Shown: positions 55,853 through 64,000, numbered from the stretch's first letter. The stretch: DNA of 64,000 nt from Allobosea sp. CRIB-10 (GCF_900112185.1 NZ_FOKP01000007.1:1-64000); one strand, 5' to 3'. The notes: generated from the letters alone by a model not told the origin. A program made the numbers and translations.

Positions 55853-58800
55853 TCAGGCAACAAGGATGCCGGTCTTTGCTTCGCCGACATCCTGGGAGGC
55901 ATGGGCGACATGCATGCCGTAATCGCGCCTGGCCGCTTCCGGCGAGACGAGGCCGAGCCCGATGTCGCGGGCGATCGCTTCGCGGGAGCGCTCGGAGGCC
56001 GGGCCGTAGCCGGCGCCGCCGGCAAGCACGAGCTCGACGATCTCATGCGGCTGCTTGACCTGGACGAGTTCGCCGGTGCCGACGTCCTTGAGGACATGAC
56101 CCTGCTCGTCGATGACCCGGCCGGAAGCACCGCCGCCGGCCTTGCCCTCGAACAGGCCCGGGATCGGATTGTTGACTCCTTCCGGATAGAGTGAGACCAG
56201 CGTCGGCAAACCGTCATCGGAGAGCTTGCGCAGGCGCACGCGCTGGCCGAGGCCGCCGCGCTGGCGGCCGGCGCCGCCGGAGTCGATGAGATAGGTCTTC
56301 TCGACCACCAGCACCGGCACGCGCGATTCGAAGGTCTCGATCGAGGTGTTGGCCGCCGAGGTCGGATAGAGCAGGCCGGACTTACCGTCGCCATGGGCCG
56401 AGCCGCCCTGGCCGCCGCCGACGAAGAGCATGTCGGAATAGGTGTCGCCGGCCTGGTCGCGGCCATAGACGCTCGCCGCCACCGGCAGGCCGGTGAAGGC
56501 CTGCACCTGCTTCGGCGCCGCCTGCGACAGGGCGCGGAAGATGTTCGGTGCCAGATACCAGCCGGTGCGGGTGCGCAAATTGACCGCCAGCGGCTTGTCG
56601 CAGTTCAGGATCGAGCCCTTGGGGGCATCGATCGAGAAGGCGCGATAGCAGCCGGCATTGCCGCGCACCGACGGCGTCAGCATGCATTTCAGCGGGTAGG
56701 TGGCGTGCGCCATCGTGTAGTTGAGCGTGCAGTTCAGCCCGCCCTGCGGCAGCTGCGGCGGCGCGCCGGCGAAGTCGAGATGGATGGTGTCGTCCTTGAC
56801 CGTCAGCGCTAGCGGATAGGTCATCGGCGTGCCGAGCGGATTGTTCGAGACGGTGCTATGGTAGGTGCCGTCCGGCAGCGCCCGGATGGCCTCCCGCATC
56901 GCCTTCTCGGAGCGGCTCTGCACGACATGGGCCAGTGCCCTGAGGTCCTGCATGCCGTAATCGGTGAGGAAGGACTGCAGCCGCTCGGCGCCGATCGCAT
57001 TGGCGGCGACGAAGGAGTGCAGGTCGCCGAGCACCTGCTCGGAATTGCGCACGTTCTCGGCGAGCAGCCTGACCAGGGTCTCGTTGATCCTGCCGGCTTC
57101 GTAGAGCTTCATGGGCGGGATCTGGAAGCCTTCCTCATAGACCTCGCGGGCTCGCAACGAATCCTTGGTGCCGCCGATGTCGGAGACATGGCCGACCGTG
57201 CCCATCAGGCCGACGACGCGGTTGCCCAAGAACACCGGGGTGACGATGGCGATGTCGAAGAGATGGCCGGCGCAGAGCCAGGGGTCGTTGGTGATCAGCA
57301 CGTCGCCCGGCTTCAGCGTCTGCGCCGGATAGCGCTCCAGCAGCGCCTTGACCGCGCGCGGCAGCGTCAGGTTGAAGACCGGCATGGCGCGTGGGCTGTG
57401 CGCGAGCGTCTCGCCCTCGGGATCGAGCAGCTCGCAGGCGAAGTCCTGCGCCTCCGAGATCACCAGCGAGAAGGCGGTGCGGCAGACGGTCAGCCACATC
57501 TCCTCGACGACGTTGATCATCCGGCTCCACATGATCTCCAGCGAGATCGGGTCGGCCTCGATGCGCCGCGCAGCCTCGGCCAGCGGCATGTCGGCGGTGA
57601 TCGTGGTCTCGGCCGCGCTGGCCTGGCCGACATGGATGATCAGGTTCAGGACATCGTCGATCGCGACACTGTCGCCGGGCGGCACGATCGTGGTCGCCTC
57701 GCGCTCCTCGATGATCGCAGGCCCCTTGATGGCATCACCGGCGCGCAGGGCGTAGCGGTCATAGACGGTGGCCTCGCTCCAGCCGCCCTCGAACCAGGCG
57801 CGGCGCGTGCCCTTGACCTTTGCCGTGGCGTCGCCACCGCCGGCCGCGCCGGAAAGCGAGAGCGTGGGCACCGGGCCGGCGCAGCGGACGCGGAAGTTGA
57901 TCGCTTCCAGCCGGGCGCCCTCGTAGACCGAGGTGTAGCGGGCCGAATAGGTCTTGCTGAAGGCGGCGCGGATCGCTTCCAAGCTGGACGCGTCGATTGC
58001 GCCTGACGGCAGCGGCACGGAAATGTCGTGCATCTGGCCGACGAGGCGCATATCGGCCGAGCGCTCGACCGTGACGTCGCCGGGCTTCACGCCGGCTTCG
58101 ATCAGGTGCTTGCGGCCTTCCTCTTCCAGCGCGGTCAGCACGTGGTTGACCGCGGCGGCGTCGAAGCCCTCCGAGAACTCGACCGGCAGTGAGCGCACCA
58201 TGTCGAAGGAGAGCGGGGCCGCCAGGAAGCCGAGCGCCGAGGCCGCGCCCGAGGCCGGCGGGATGATGACCTGCTTGACGCCGAGCACGCGGGCGACGTC
58301 GACGGCATGGGCCGGGCCGGCGCCGCCGAAGCCGACCATGGCGTAATGGCGCGGGTCCTTGCCCTTCTCGACGAGATGGACGCGGGCGGCGGCGCCCATG
58401 CTCTCGACCACGACCTTGTGGATGCCCCAGGCGGCTTCCTCGATGGAAAGGCCGAGCGGCTCTGCCACAGTGGCGACGGCCTTGCGCGCGGCGTCCAGAT
58501 CGAGCGCCATGCGCCCGCCGAGGAAGAAGCCGGGATCGTAATAGCCGAGCACGAGATTGGCGTCGGTCACGGTCGGCTTCACGCCGCCCATGCCGTAGCA
58601 GGCCGGGCCGGGATCGGAGCCGGCCGAATGCGGGCCGACCTTGAGCAGGCCGACCTCGTCGATCGCCGCGATCGAGCCGCCGCCGGCGCCGATCTCGATC
58701 ATGTCGATCACCGGCGCCTTGATCGGCAGGCCGGAGCCCTTGGCGAAGCGGTTGACGCGGCCGGCTTCGAGCATCGGCGCGATCTCGGCGCGGCCGTCCT

Positions 58801-59701
58801 CGATCATGCAGGCCTTCGCGGTGGTGCCGCCCATGTCGAAGGAGATCACGTCCTTGTGGCCGGCGAGCTCGCCGAACAGGGCCGTGGCGAGGCCGCCGCC
58901 AGCCGGGCCGCTTTCGAGCAGGCGGATCGGGAAGGTGCGGGCGGTCTCGGGCGAGACCAGGCCGCCGGCCGAATGCATCAGGCGGAGCGCGCCGCGGAAG
59001 GAGCGGGCGGCGAGCTCGCGCTCCAGCCGCTCCAGATAGCGCCGCATCAGCGGCTGGACATAGGCGTTGGCGGCGGTGGTGACGAAGCGCTGGTATTCCC
59101 AGATCTCGGCGACGACCTCGCTCGACAGCGAGACGGTCAGCTCCGGGCAGGTCTCGCGGGCGATGCGGCCGGCTTCCTGCTCATGGGCGGGGTTGCGATA
59201 GCTGTTGAGGAAGCAGATCGCGATCGCCTCGCAGCCGGCGGCGGCGAGCTCGCGGGCGGCCTTGCGCACGGCGTCGGCATCGAGGGCGGTCACGACCTTG
59301 CCGTCGCGGTCCATGCGCTCGGGCACTTCGAGACGATGTTCGCGCGAGACCAGCGGGTCGGGGAAGGTCAGGAACAGATCGTAGATATCGTAGCGCTGCT
59401 CGGTCCCCATTTCGAGGATGTCGCGGAAGCCCTTCGTGGTGATCAGCCCGAGCTTGGAGCCCTTGCGCTCGATCACGGCGTTGGTGACCAAAGTCGTGCC
59501 GTGGACGATGTCGCCGACATCGGCGAGCGTGATCCCGGCCATCTCGGTGAGCTCGCCAAGGCCGATCAGGGCCGCCTCGGACGGATCGTGCGGGGTGGTC
59601 AGGCGCTTGTGCAGCCGGACCGAGCGCTCCTCACCGTCATAGAGGATGAAGTCGGTGAAGGTGCCGCCGATGTCGAAGCCGATGCGCCAGCGATTGCTCA
59701 T
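55853..59701 (-). CDS. fused HyuA-HyuB amidohydrolase (5-oxoprolinase-like)
   Basis: The protein has 1282 residues, very close to full-length eukaryotic-type 5-oxoprolinases. HyuA half: GFDIGGTFTDFI (8-19), TTLVTNAVIERKG, ESGPAAGGLATALF, SFDMGGTTAKACMI and GFGGAGPAHAVDVARVLG. The HyuB half starts near residue 710 (DPISLEIMWSRMINVVEEMW) with LITNDPWLCAGHLFDI and the C-terminal GGAGYGPASERS. It hydrolyses a cyclic amide with ATP. It differs from the fused protein at 4320 in the metal-region motif (NDPWLCAGH against NDPFGGGMH), so the substrate is likely different. It overlaps iclR by ATGA. Confidence 0.93.
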   Translation of the reverse strand: MSNRWRIGFDIGGTFTDFILYDGEERSVRLHKRLTTPHDPSEAALIGLGELTEMAGITLADVGDIVHGTTLVTNAVIERKGSKLGLITTKGFRDILEMGTEQRYDIYDLFLTFPDPLVSREHRLEVPERMDRDGKVVTALDADAVRKAARELAAAGCEAIAICFLNSYRNPAHEQEAGRIARETCPELTVSLSSEVVAEIWEYQRFVTTAANAYVQPLMRRYLERLERELAARSFRGALRLMHSAGGLVSPETARTFPIRLLESGPAGGGLATALFGELAGHKDVISFDMGGTTAKACMIEDGRAEIAPMLEAGRVNRFAKGSGLPIKAPVIDMIEIGAGGGSIAAIDEVGLLKVGPHSAGSDPGPACYGMGGVKPTVTDANLVLGYYDPGFFLGGRMALDLDAARKAVATVAEPLGLSIEEAAWGIHKVVVESMGAAARVHLVEKGKDPRHYAMVGFGGAGPAHAVDVARVLGVKQVIIPPASGAASALGFLAAPLSFDMVRSLPVEFSEGFDAAAVNHVLTALEEEGRKHLIEAGVKPGDVTVERSADMRLVGQMHDISVPLPSGAIDASSLEAIRAAFSKTYSARYTSVYEGARLEAINFRVRCAGPVPTLSLSGAAGGGDATAKVKGTRRAWFEGGWSEATVYDRYALRAGDAIKGPAIIEEREATTIVPPGDSVAIDDVLNLIIHVGQASAAETTITADMPLAEAARRIEADPISLEIMWSRMINVVEEMWLTVCRTAFSLVISEAQDFACELLDPEGETLAHSPRAMPVFNLTLPRAVKALLERYPAQTLKPGDVLITNDPWLCAGHLFDIAIVTPVFLGNRVVGLMGTVGHVSDIGGTKDSLRAREVYEEGFQIPPMKLYEAGRINETLVRLLAENVRNSEQVLGDLHSFVAANAIGAERLQSFLTDYGMQDLRALAHVVQSRSEKAMREAIRALPDGTYHSTVSNNPLGTPMTYPLALTVKDDTIHLDFAGAPPQLPQGGLNCTLNYTMAHATYPLKCMLTPSVRGNAGCYRAFSIDAPKGSILNCDKPLAVNLRTRTGWYLAPNIFRALSQAAPKQVQAFTGLPVAASVYGRDQAGDTYSDMLFVGGGQGGSAHGDGKSGLLYPTSAANTSIETFESRVPVLVVEKTYLIDSGGAGRQRGGLGQRVRLRKLSDDGLPTLVSLYPEGVNNPIPGLFEGKAGGGASGRVIDEQGHVLKDVGTGELVQVKQPHEIVELVLAGGAGYGPASERSREAIARDIGLGLVSPEAARRDYGMHVAHASQDVGEAKTGILVA

Positions 59702-60483
59702 GGAGCAGTCTCCGAATATGAGAGGTTCAAGGGGAAGAAGCGCTTGTCCTGGGTCAGCGCCGCGATCTCGGCGGCGCCTTCGGCCAGGGACCGGATGATG
59801 GTGAGACGCTCGCCCGGCTCGACCGTCGCTGCCGGGAAAGTGATGCAGAGCGCGACCTCGTCGCCGGTCGCGGCATCGCCGAGGCCGACCGAGATGGCGC
59901 GGACGCCGCGCACGGCTTCGTCATGGGATTCAGCGAAGCCGGCACGGCGGGTCTCGGCCAGTCGCTCCAGCAACTCGTCCATGTCGCGCGGCGCGGTCTC
60001 GGACGGGGCGGTGAAGCCCTCCGGATAGAGCGCGCGGACCTCGGCGTCCGAAAGCCGGGCGAGCAGAGCGCGCCCGGTGCTGGAAGCGAAGGCCGGGATG
60101 CGATCGCCGATCGATGTGACGACCCTAAGCGCATGCCGGCCGGGATGGGCGGTGGCCGCAATGACCTCGGTGCCGCGGCGCACGCTGATATAGCCGGTAT
60201 GGCCGATCTGGTCGGAGACGCGTCCGACCACGGCATCGGCCCGGTCTATCAGCGAAGCGGCGAAGCGATAGAGCTGGCCGACCTGCGCGAGCAGCAGCGA
60301 AGGACGGTAATGTTTGCTGTCGCCGACCGTTTCCAGCAGCCCCTCGTCGCGCATCGCCCGTAGCAGGCGCGAGGCATTGCTTTTGGGCATGCCGAGCAGG
60401 GTCACGAGGTCGGTCACGGTAACGTCGTGACGCGTGCTGGAGAAGCAACGAAGCACGTCTGCGGCTGCCGTCAGGATGGACAT
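59698..60483 (-). CDS. IclR-family transcriptional regulator
   Basis: The protein has 261 residues from MSILTAAADVLRCFSSTRHD; a TTG at 60498 would add five residues. The winged HTH (about 1-65) has TVTDLVTLLGMPKSNASRLL and AMRDEGLL. The effector domain has ALRVVTSIGDRIPAFASSTG, then RALLARL, the IclR ligand-pocket pattern. It is the first gene of the HyuAB-OPT operon. Two palindromes of one design lie upstream, so it probably regulates itself and the divergent phosphatase-aminotransferase-arginase genes. Confidence 0.93.
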   Translation of the reverse strand: MSILTAAADVLRCFSSTRHDVTVTDLVTLLGMPKSNASRLLRAMRDEGLLETVGDSKHYRPSLLLAQVGQLYRFAASLIDRADAVVGRVSDQIGHTGYISVRRGTEVIAATAHPGRHALRVVTSIGDRIPAFASSTGRALLARLSDAEVRALYPEGFTAPSETAPRDMDELLERLAETRRAGFAESHDEAVRGVRAISVGLGDAATGDEVALCITFPAATVEPGERLTIIRSLAEGAAEIAALTQDKRFFPLNLSYSETAP

Positions 60484-60502
60484 CCGGGTTGCTTCCAAAA
60501 AA

Positions 60503-60523
60503 AAGTTCCAAAAAATGGAACTT
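60503..60523. promoter_or_regulatory. IclR operator O1, perfect palindrome
   Basis: AAGTTCCA (60503-60510), AAAAA, TGGAACTT (60516-60523). The nearer arm lies 19 bp upstream of the iclR ATG. A further half-site TTCCAAAA is at 60493-60500. The core TCCAAAAAATGGA is repeated exactly in O2 at 60740-60758, which supports one protein binding both. Confidence 0.8.
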
Positions 60524-60739
60524 AAGTTGCAATTATTGAAACAATACGCCGGCTCGACGATGAGTCAAGACGGTTTGTGTCGCCAGCCGACCTTTGGCGG
60601 TTCGAATCGTTCGCGCTGGGGCAAGAGGCAAACCGGCTGGGGCTGTCGACTCCGGCCAGCCCTCTTGTTCGGCTTTCGTGCGAGAGCCCGGTTGCCAGGC
60701 AATCCCCGGGCAAGTTCCCGGTTCATAGACTGAATATGC

Positions 60740-60758
60740 GGCTCCAAAAAATGGAGCC
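60740..60758. promoter_or_regulatory. IclR operator O2, perfect palindrome
   Basis: GGCTCCA (60740-60746), AAAAA, TGGAGCC (60752-60758). The core TCCAAAAAATGGA is identical to O1. A half-site CTCCAAAA with an opposed GGAG follows at 60761-60775. It lies 122 bp before the ATG of the phosphatase gene and is about 220 bp away from O1. The rest of the 397-bp intergenic space shows no gene. Confidence 0.8.
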
Positions 60759-60880
60759 TTCTCCAAAAGACAGGAGCTTCAGACCAAGGCCTTGGCTTCC
60801 TTCTTCACGATATTTCAAAGACTTGGTGTGTGGCACGAGGGTTGCTGAGCGGCGCGCGGACTGGCTGGAGCGCAGCGGGC

Positions 60881-61573
60881 ATGAACTGGCAGGCAATCGT
60901 CGATTTCGACGGAACCATCTCACGCGAGGATACCACCGACCGCGTGCTGCAGCGTTTCGCGGAACCGGGCTGGGAAGAGATCGAGGCCGATTGGGTCGCC
61001 GGCAAGATTGGCTCGCGCGAATGCATGGTGCGCCAGGTCGCGCTGCTGCATGCCTCGCCCGACGTGTTCGACACCTTCGTGTCGTCGCTGGCGATCGACT
61101 GGGGCTTCGCCGCCTTCGTGCGGCTGTGCCAGCGCGCCGGCATCCCGGTCACCGTCGTCTCCGACGGGCTCGACCGGACGATCCATGCGCTGCTCGGCCG
61201 CGCCGGCCTCAGCGGCCTCACCGTCGTCGCCAATCATATCGAGCCGCTGCCCTGCGATCGCTGGCGGCTGACCTCGCCGCATGCCGACCCCTCCGGCGGC
61301 TGCGCCAGCGGCACCTGCAAATGCCGCGTCGCCAGCAGCCTCAGCCGGCCGTTGACCCTGCTGGTCGGCGATGGTCGCTCGGATTTCTGCGTCGCCGGCC
61401 AGGCCGACCTCGTCTTCGCCAAGAAGAGCCTGATCGCGCATTGCCGCGAGAACGGCATCGGCCATCGCCCGTTCAACACCTTCTCGGAGGCCGTCGGCCT
61501 CCTCGAAACCCTGCTGTCGGACACCACGAGCGAACCGGCAGCCCCTGCACGCAAGGACATGATCAATGGATGA
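60881..61573 (+). CDS. HAD-superfamily phosphatase (MtnX/SerB-like, subfamily IB)
   Basis: The protein has 230 residues from MNWQAIVDFDGTISREDTTD. HAD motif 1 is DFDGTIS (nucleophile Asp8, acid Asp10), motif 2 VVSDG (about 92), motif 3 lysine in the KCR or KKS region, and motif 4 LVGDGRSDFCVA. A cysteine-rich insert GGCASGTCKC lies at about 141-150, as in MtnX-like phosphatases. It removes phosphate from a small metabolite. It overlaps the aminotransferase gene by 8 bp, so the two are coupled. An upstream in-frame start adds 17 residues without family match. Confidence 0.87.
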   Translation: MNWQAIVDFDGTISREDTTDRVLQRFAEPGWEEIEADWVAGKIGSRECMVRQVALLHASPDVFDTFVSSLAIDWGFAAFVRLCQRAGIPVTVVSDGLDRTIHALLGRAGLSGLTVVANHIEPLPCDRWRLTSPHADPSGGCASGTCKCRVASSLSRPLTLLVGDGRSDFCVAGQADLVFAKKSLIAHCRENGIGHRPFNTFSEAVGLLETLLSDTTSEPAAPARKDMING

Positions 61574-63014
61574 CGGCTTCACCCTGCTCGACCGCGCCGA
61601 GCCGGTCGATGTTTTCTCCGCGCCGGCGGCGACGCTGGCCGAGGAAGAGGCTCGCTTGCTCGCGCTCGAGGCCGAATACTGCTCGCATGGCGACACCGTC
61701 CACTACACGCAGTTCCCGAAGATCTTCTCGGGCTGCGAGGGCTCGTTCATGCTCGACGCGGCGGGCAACCGCTTCCTCGACCTGCAGATGTGGTACTCGG
61801 CCGTCAATTTCGGCTACGCCAATCCGCGCCTGAACACTGCGCTGAAGCGCCAGATCGACACGCTGCCTCAGGTGGCGAGCCAATATCTCCACCGCGAGAA
61901 GATCGAGCTCGCGGCGATGATCGCGCAGGACGCGCAGCGCAAGTTCGGCGCCAAGGGCCGCGTCCATTTCAATGTCGGCGGCGCCCAGGCGGTCGAGGAT
62001 TCGCTCAAGCTCGTGCGCAACGCCAAGCACGGCAAGAGCCTGATGTTCGCCTTCGAGGGCGGCTATCATGGCCGCACGCTCGGCGCCTCGGCGATCACCT
62101 CGTCCTATCGCTATCGCCGCCGCTTCGGCCATTTCGGCGAGCGCGCGCACTTCATCCCGTTCCCCTATCATTTCCGCGGCCCCAAGGGGATGAGCAAGGA
62201 AGAGTACGGGCATCACTGCGTGCAGCAGTTCGCCCGGCTGTTCGAGAGCGAGTACAACGGCGTCTGGGATCCGAAGGTTCGCGAGGCTGAATACGCCGCC
62301 TTCTATGTCGAGCCGCTGCAGGGCACGGGCGGTTACGTCATCCCGCCGCCGAACTTCTTCATCGAGCTCAAAAAGGTGCTCGACCAGCACGGCATCCTGC
62401 TCGTGGTCGACGAGATCCAGATGGGCTTCTATCGGACCGGCAAGCTCTGGTCGATCGAGCATTTCGGCGTGCAGCCGGACGTGATCGTCTTCGGCAAGGC
62501 GGTGACCAACGGGCTGAATCCGCTCTCCGGCATCTGGGCCAAGGAAGAGCTGATCAATCCGACCGTGTTCCCGCCGGGCTCGACCCACTCCACCTTCAAC
62601 GCCAACCCGCTCGGCACCGCCGTCGCGCTGGAAGCGATGAAGATGATGGAGGAAGAGGATTACGAGACCATGGTCATGGCCAAGGGCGCGTATTTCCTCG
62701 AGGGGCTGCAGGGGCTGAAGCGTCGCCACAGAATCGTCGGCGAGGTCGATGGGCTCGGCATGGCGCTGCGCATCGAGATCTGCGAGCCGCATGACAGCTT
62801 CACCCCGTCGAAGCGGCTGGTCGACATGATGTGCGACGAGGGCATGAAGGCGGACCTCGAAGTCGGCGGCAAGCGCTTTGGCCTCGTGCTCGACATCGGC
62901 GGCTACTACAAGAACGTCATCACCCTCGCCCCGGCCTTGACCATGAGTTACGCCGAGATCGACCTCGCGATCGAGCTGCTCGACCAGCTCTTCGCCCGCG
63001 TCGCCAGCGCCTGA
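61566..63014 (+). CDS. class III pyridoxal-phosphate aminotransferase
   Basis: The protein has 482 residues. PLP-binding features are VHFNVGGAQAVEDSLKLVRN, EGGYHGRTLGASAITSSYRY, VVDEIQMGFYRTGK and the Schiff-base Lys311 in VIVFGKAVTNGLNPLSG. These are the motifs of omega-amino acid and ornithine-type aminotransferases. The N-terminal 60 residues are longer than in GabT/ArgD. Its neighbours (phosphatase, arginase-like protein) suggest a guanidino, ureido or diamino compound as donor. Confidence 0.92.
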   Translation: MDDGFTLLDRAEPVDVFSAPAATLAEEEARLLALEAEYCSHGDTVHYTQFPKIFSGCEGSFMLDAAGNRFLDLQMWYSAVNFGYANPRLNTALKRQIDTLPQVASQYLHREKIELAAMIAQDAQRKFGAKGRVHFNVGGAQAVEDSLKLVRNAKHGKSLMFAFEGGYHGRTLGASAITSSYRYRRRFGHFGERAHFIPFPYHFRGPKGMSKEEYGHHCVQQFARLFESEYNGVWDPKVREAEYAAFYVEPLQGTGGYVIPPPNFFIELKKVLDQHGILLVVDEIQMGFYRTGKLWSIEHFGVQPDVIVFGKAVTNGLNPLSGIWAKEELINPTVFPPGSTHSTFNANPLGTAVALEAMKMMEEEDYETMVMAKGAYFLEGLQGLKRRHRIVGEVDGLGMALRIEICEPHDSFTPSKRLVDMMCDEGMKADLEVGGKRFGLVLDIGGYYKNVITLAPALTMSYAEIDLAIELLDQLFARVASA

Positions 63015-63029
63015 GCAGGGGGACGGGCC

Positions 63030-63953
63030 TTGCGCCTGCGCGTGATCGACCTCGACGGTAGCGTGGCGGCGCAGGAGCCGCTGCGCCGGCATATCGATGC
63101 CGGCACGGCCGCGCGCATCGAGGCGACCGATCTTGCCGGCGCCCTGCGCATCGTCGCGGGCCGCCGGGCCAAGGCCGAGCTGCTGGAGCGCCTTGGCGGC
63201 CGCGACGGCGAAGGGCGGGGCGTGCCCGTCTTCTTCTACGGTTCGGGTGATTTCCATCACGTCACCTCGGTGCTGCTGGGCCGTGTCGAGGAGCCGGTCA
63301 CGGTCGTGCATTTCGACAACCATCCCGACTGGGTCAGCTTTCCGGCTACGGTGAACTGCGGCGCCTGGGTCAACCGCGCGCTGGAACTCCCTTTGGTGTG
63401 CAAGGTCGTGACGATCGGCCCGTGCAGCGACGATCTCGTGCGCCCGGAATGGCAGTTCGCCAATCTCAGGGCCGTGGCCGAGGGGCGGATCGCGCTTTAC
63501 CCTTGGCGGCATGCGCCCTCTCGGGTCTGGGGCCGCTATGGCGACGCCGAGAGCTTCCGCGAGAAGGGCGGGCATCTGCACTGGCGCAATCTTGCGGAGG
63601 TGGATTGGCCCGACTTCCTCGATGAGCTGATCCCTGCGATTCCGACCACCGCCGTCTGGCTGACGATCGACAAGGACGTCCTCGGGCCATGTGAAGCCTG
63701 CACCAACTGGGACCAGGGCGAGCTGCCGCTGCGCCATCTGCTGACGGCGGTCGAGCGGCTTGCGAGCGAGCGCCGGATCGTCGGCGCCGATGTCTGCGGC
63801 GACTGGTCCGAGCCGCGCTTCACCGACCCCTTCCGTGCGACGCTGGCCTATTTCGACCATCCGCCGCGCTTCAGGCCGACGCCCGAGCAGCTCTCCGTCA
63901 ACGCCCGCGTCAATGCGCGGCTGATCGACTGCTTCCAGCGGGTGCTGTCATGA
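63030..63953 (+). CDS. arginase/agmatinase-superfamily protein
   Basis: The protein has 307 residues from a TTG at 63030, preceded by CAGGGGGA at 8 bases. Metal-site motifs of the ureohydrolase fold are GSGDFHH (about 72-78), VVHFDNHPDW (Asp, His and Asp ligands) and WLTIDKDVLGP near residue 211. The usual SxDxDxxDP arginase motif is changed to TIDKDVLG, so the second metal shell is not standard. Ureohydrolase activity on a guanidino group or a deacylase-like role are both possible. ATGA overlap with the next gene. Confidence 0.8.
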   Translation: MRLRVIDLDGSVAAQEPLRRHIDAGTAARIEATDLAGALRIVAGRRAKAELLERLGGRDGEGRGVPVFFYGSGDFHHVTSVLLGRVEEPVTVVHFDNHPDWVSFPATVNCGAWVNRALELPLVCKVVTIGPCSDDLVRPEWQFANLRAVAEGRIALYPWRHAPSRVWGRYGDAESFREKGGHLHWRNLAEVDWPDFLDELIPAIPTTAVWLTIDKDVLGPCEACTNWDQGELPLRHLLTAVERLASERRIVGADVCGDWSEPRFTDPFRATLAYFDHPPRFRPTPEQLSVNARVNARLIDCFQRVLS

Positions 63954-64000
63954 ACGCGACGATCATCTTCTGGTTCGTGGCGTCGGTCGTCTGCGACGTC
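63950..64000 (+). CDS. start of a membrane protein, probably small drug/metabolite transporter (partial)
   Basis: Seventeen codons are visible, MNATIIFWFVASVVCDV, running off the window. The stretch is a hydrophobic first membrane segment as found at the start of EamA/SMR-type transporters. It begins inside the stop of the arginase-like gene (ATGA), so it belongs to the same operon. Confidence 0.5.
   Translation, partial: MNATIIFWFVASVVCDV

Noticed and set aside
61563-63860. 765-residue minus-strand open frame
   Set aside because: Antisense to the aminotransferase and arginase-like genes, both of which have clear catalytic motifs.
1-64000. Search for CRISPR arrays, rRNA, tRNA and long direct repeats
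   Set aside because: No regularly spaced repeats, no rRNA-like stretch and no tRNA-like cloverleaf were noticed by eye. A covariance-model scan would be needed to exclude small RNAs.

Overview
The window is GC-rich, densely coded DNA, with most gene joints overlapping by 4 bp (ATGA or GTGA). The gene content is many periplasmic-binding-protein transporters, Bug/TctC proteins, HyuA/HyuB-type amidohydrolases, a gallate/protocatechuate 4,5-cleavage lower pathway and LysR and IclR regulators. This points to an alphaproteobacterium of the Hyphomicrobiales, possibly Bosea-like. That placement is inference from protein style, not from a marker gene. I found no rRNA, tRNA, CRISPR array or replication origin.

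Left edge (1-1025): the last 25 codons of an IS5-family transposase, then a frameshifted C-terminal piece of a tyrosine recombinase. This is decayed mobile DNA. Cluster 1 (1026-12412): an IclR regulator is divergent from a crotonase, an acyl-CoA ligase, a fused HyuA-HyuB amidohydrolase and a polyamine-type ABC transporter (ATPase, binding protein, double permease). A similar 18-bp sequence lies before the crotonase gene and before the binding-protein gene. Positions 12413-13084 hold no recognisable gene.

Region 13085-18194: a small exported protein, then a free periplasmic binding protein, a hybrid histidine kinase (HAMP-HisKA-HATPase-REC-HPt) and a convergent OmpR-type regulator. This is a Tor-like three-part sensor. 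A broken LuxR HTH piece follows. Positions 18232-21432: a Bug protein and an M20 amidohydrolase, divergent from a LysR gene.

Region 21493-35172 (minus strand) looks like one very long transcription unit. It reads, from its 5' end, FixL-like kinase, FixJ-like regulator, LysR, NAD(P) dehydrogenase, Bug protein, GalD, GalB, GalC, LivKHMGF, a MetE-like protein and an extradiol dioxygenase. It encodes uptake of an organic acid and conversion of 4-oxalomesaconate to pyruvate and oxaloacetate. Positions 35248-38355 encode an ABC importer of the nitrate/taurine type with a double permease and no binding protein, followed by a small 80-residue protein gene.

Cluster 2 (38926-49125, minus): a complete Dpp-type peptide transporter, separate HyuA and HyuB, and a DSD1-type PLP enzyme, with a divergent LysR. 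Positions 50257-54061 (plus): a second peptide-type binding protein with two permeases but no ATPases, ended by a strong two-way terminator.

Cluster 3 (54132-64000): IclR, a second fused HyuA-HyuB and an OPT-family transporter on the minus strand; divergently a HAD phosphatase, a class III aminotransferase, an arginase-like protein and the start of a membrane protein. The 397-bp space between them carries two perfect palindromes with the same core, TCCAAAAAATGGA, so IclR probably controls both arms. This looks like an undescribed pathway in which an ATP-dependent amidohydrolase, a phosphatase, an aminotransferase and a ureohydrolase-like enzyme act on one imported nitrogen compound. The window holds three independent HyuA/HyuB systems, each with an unrelated type of transporter.
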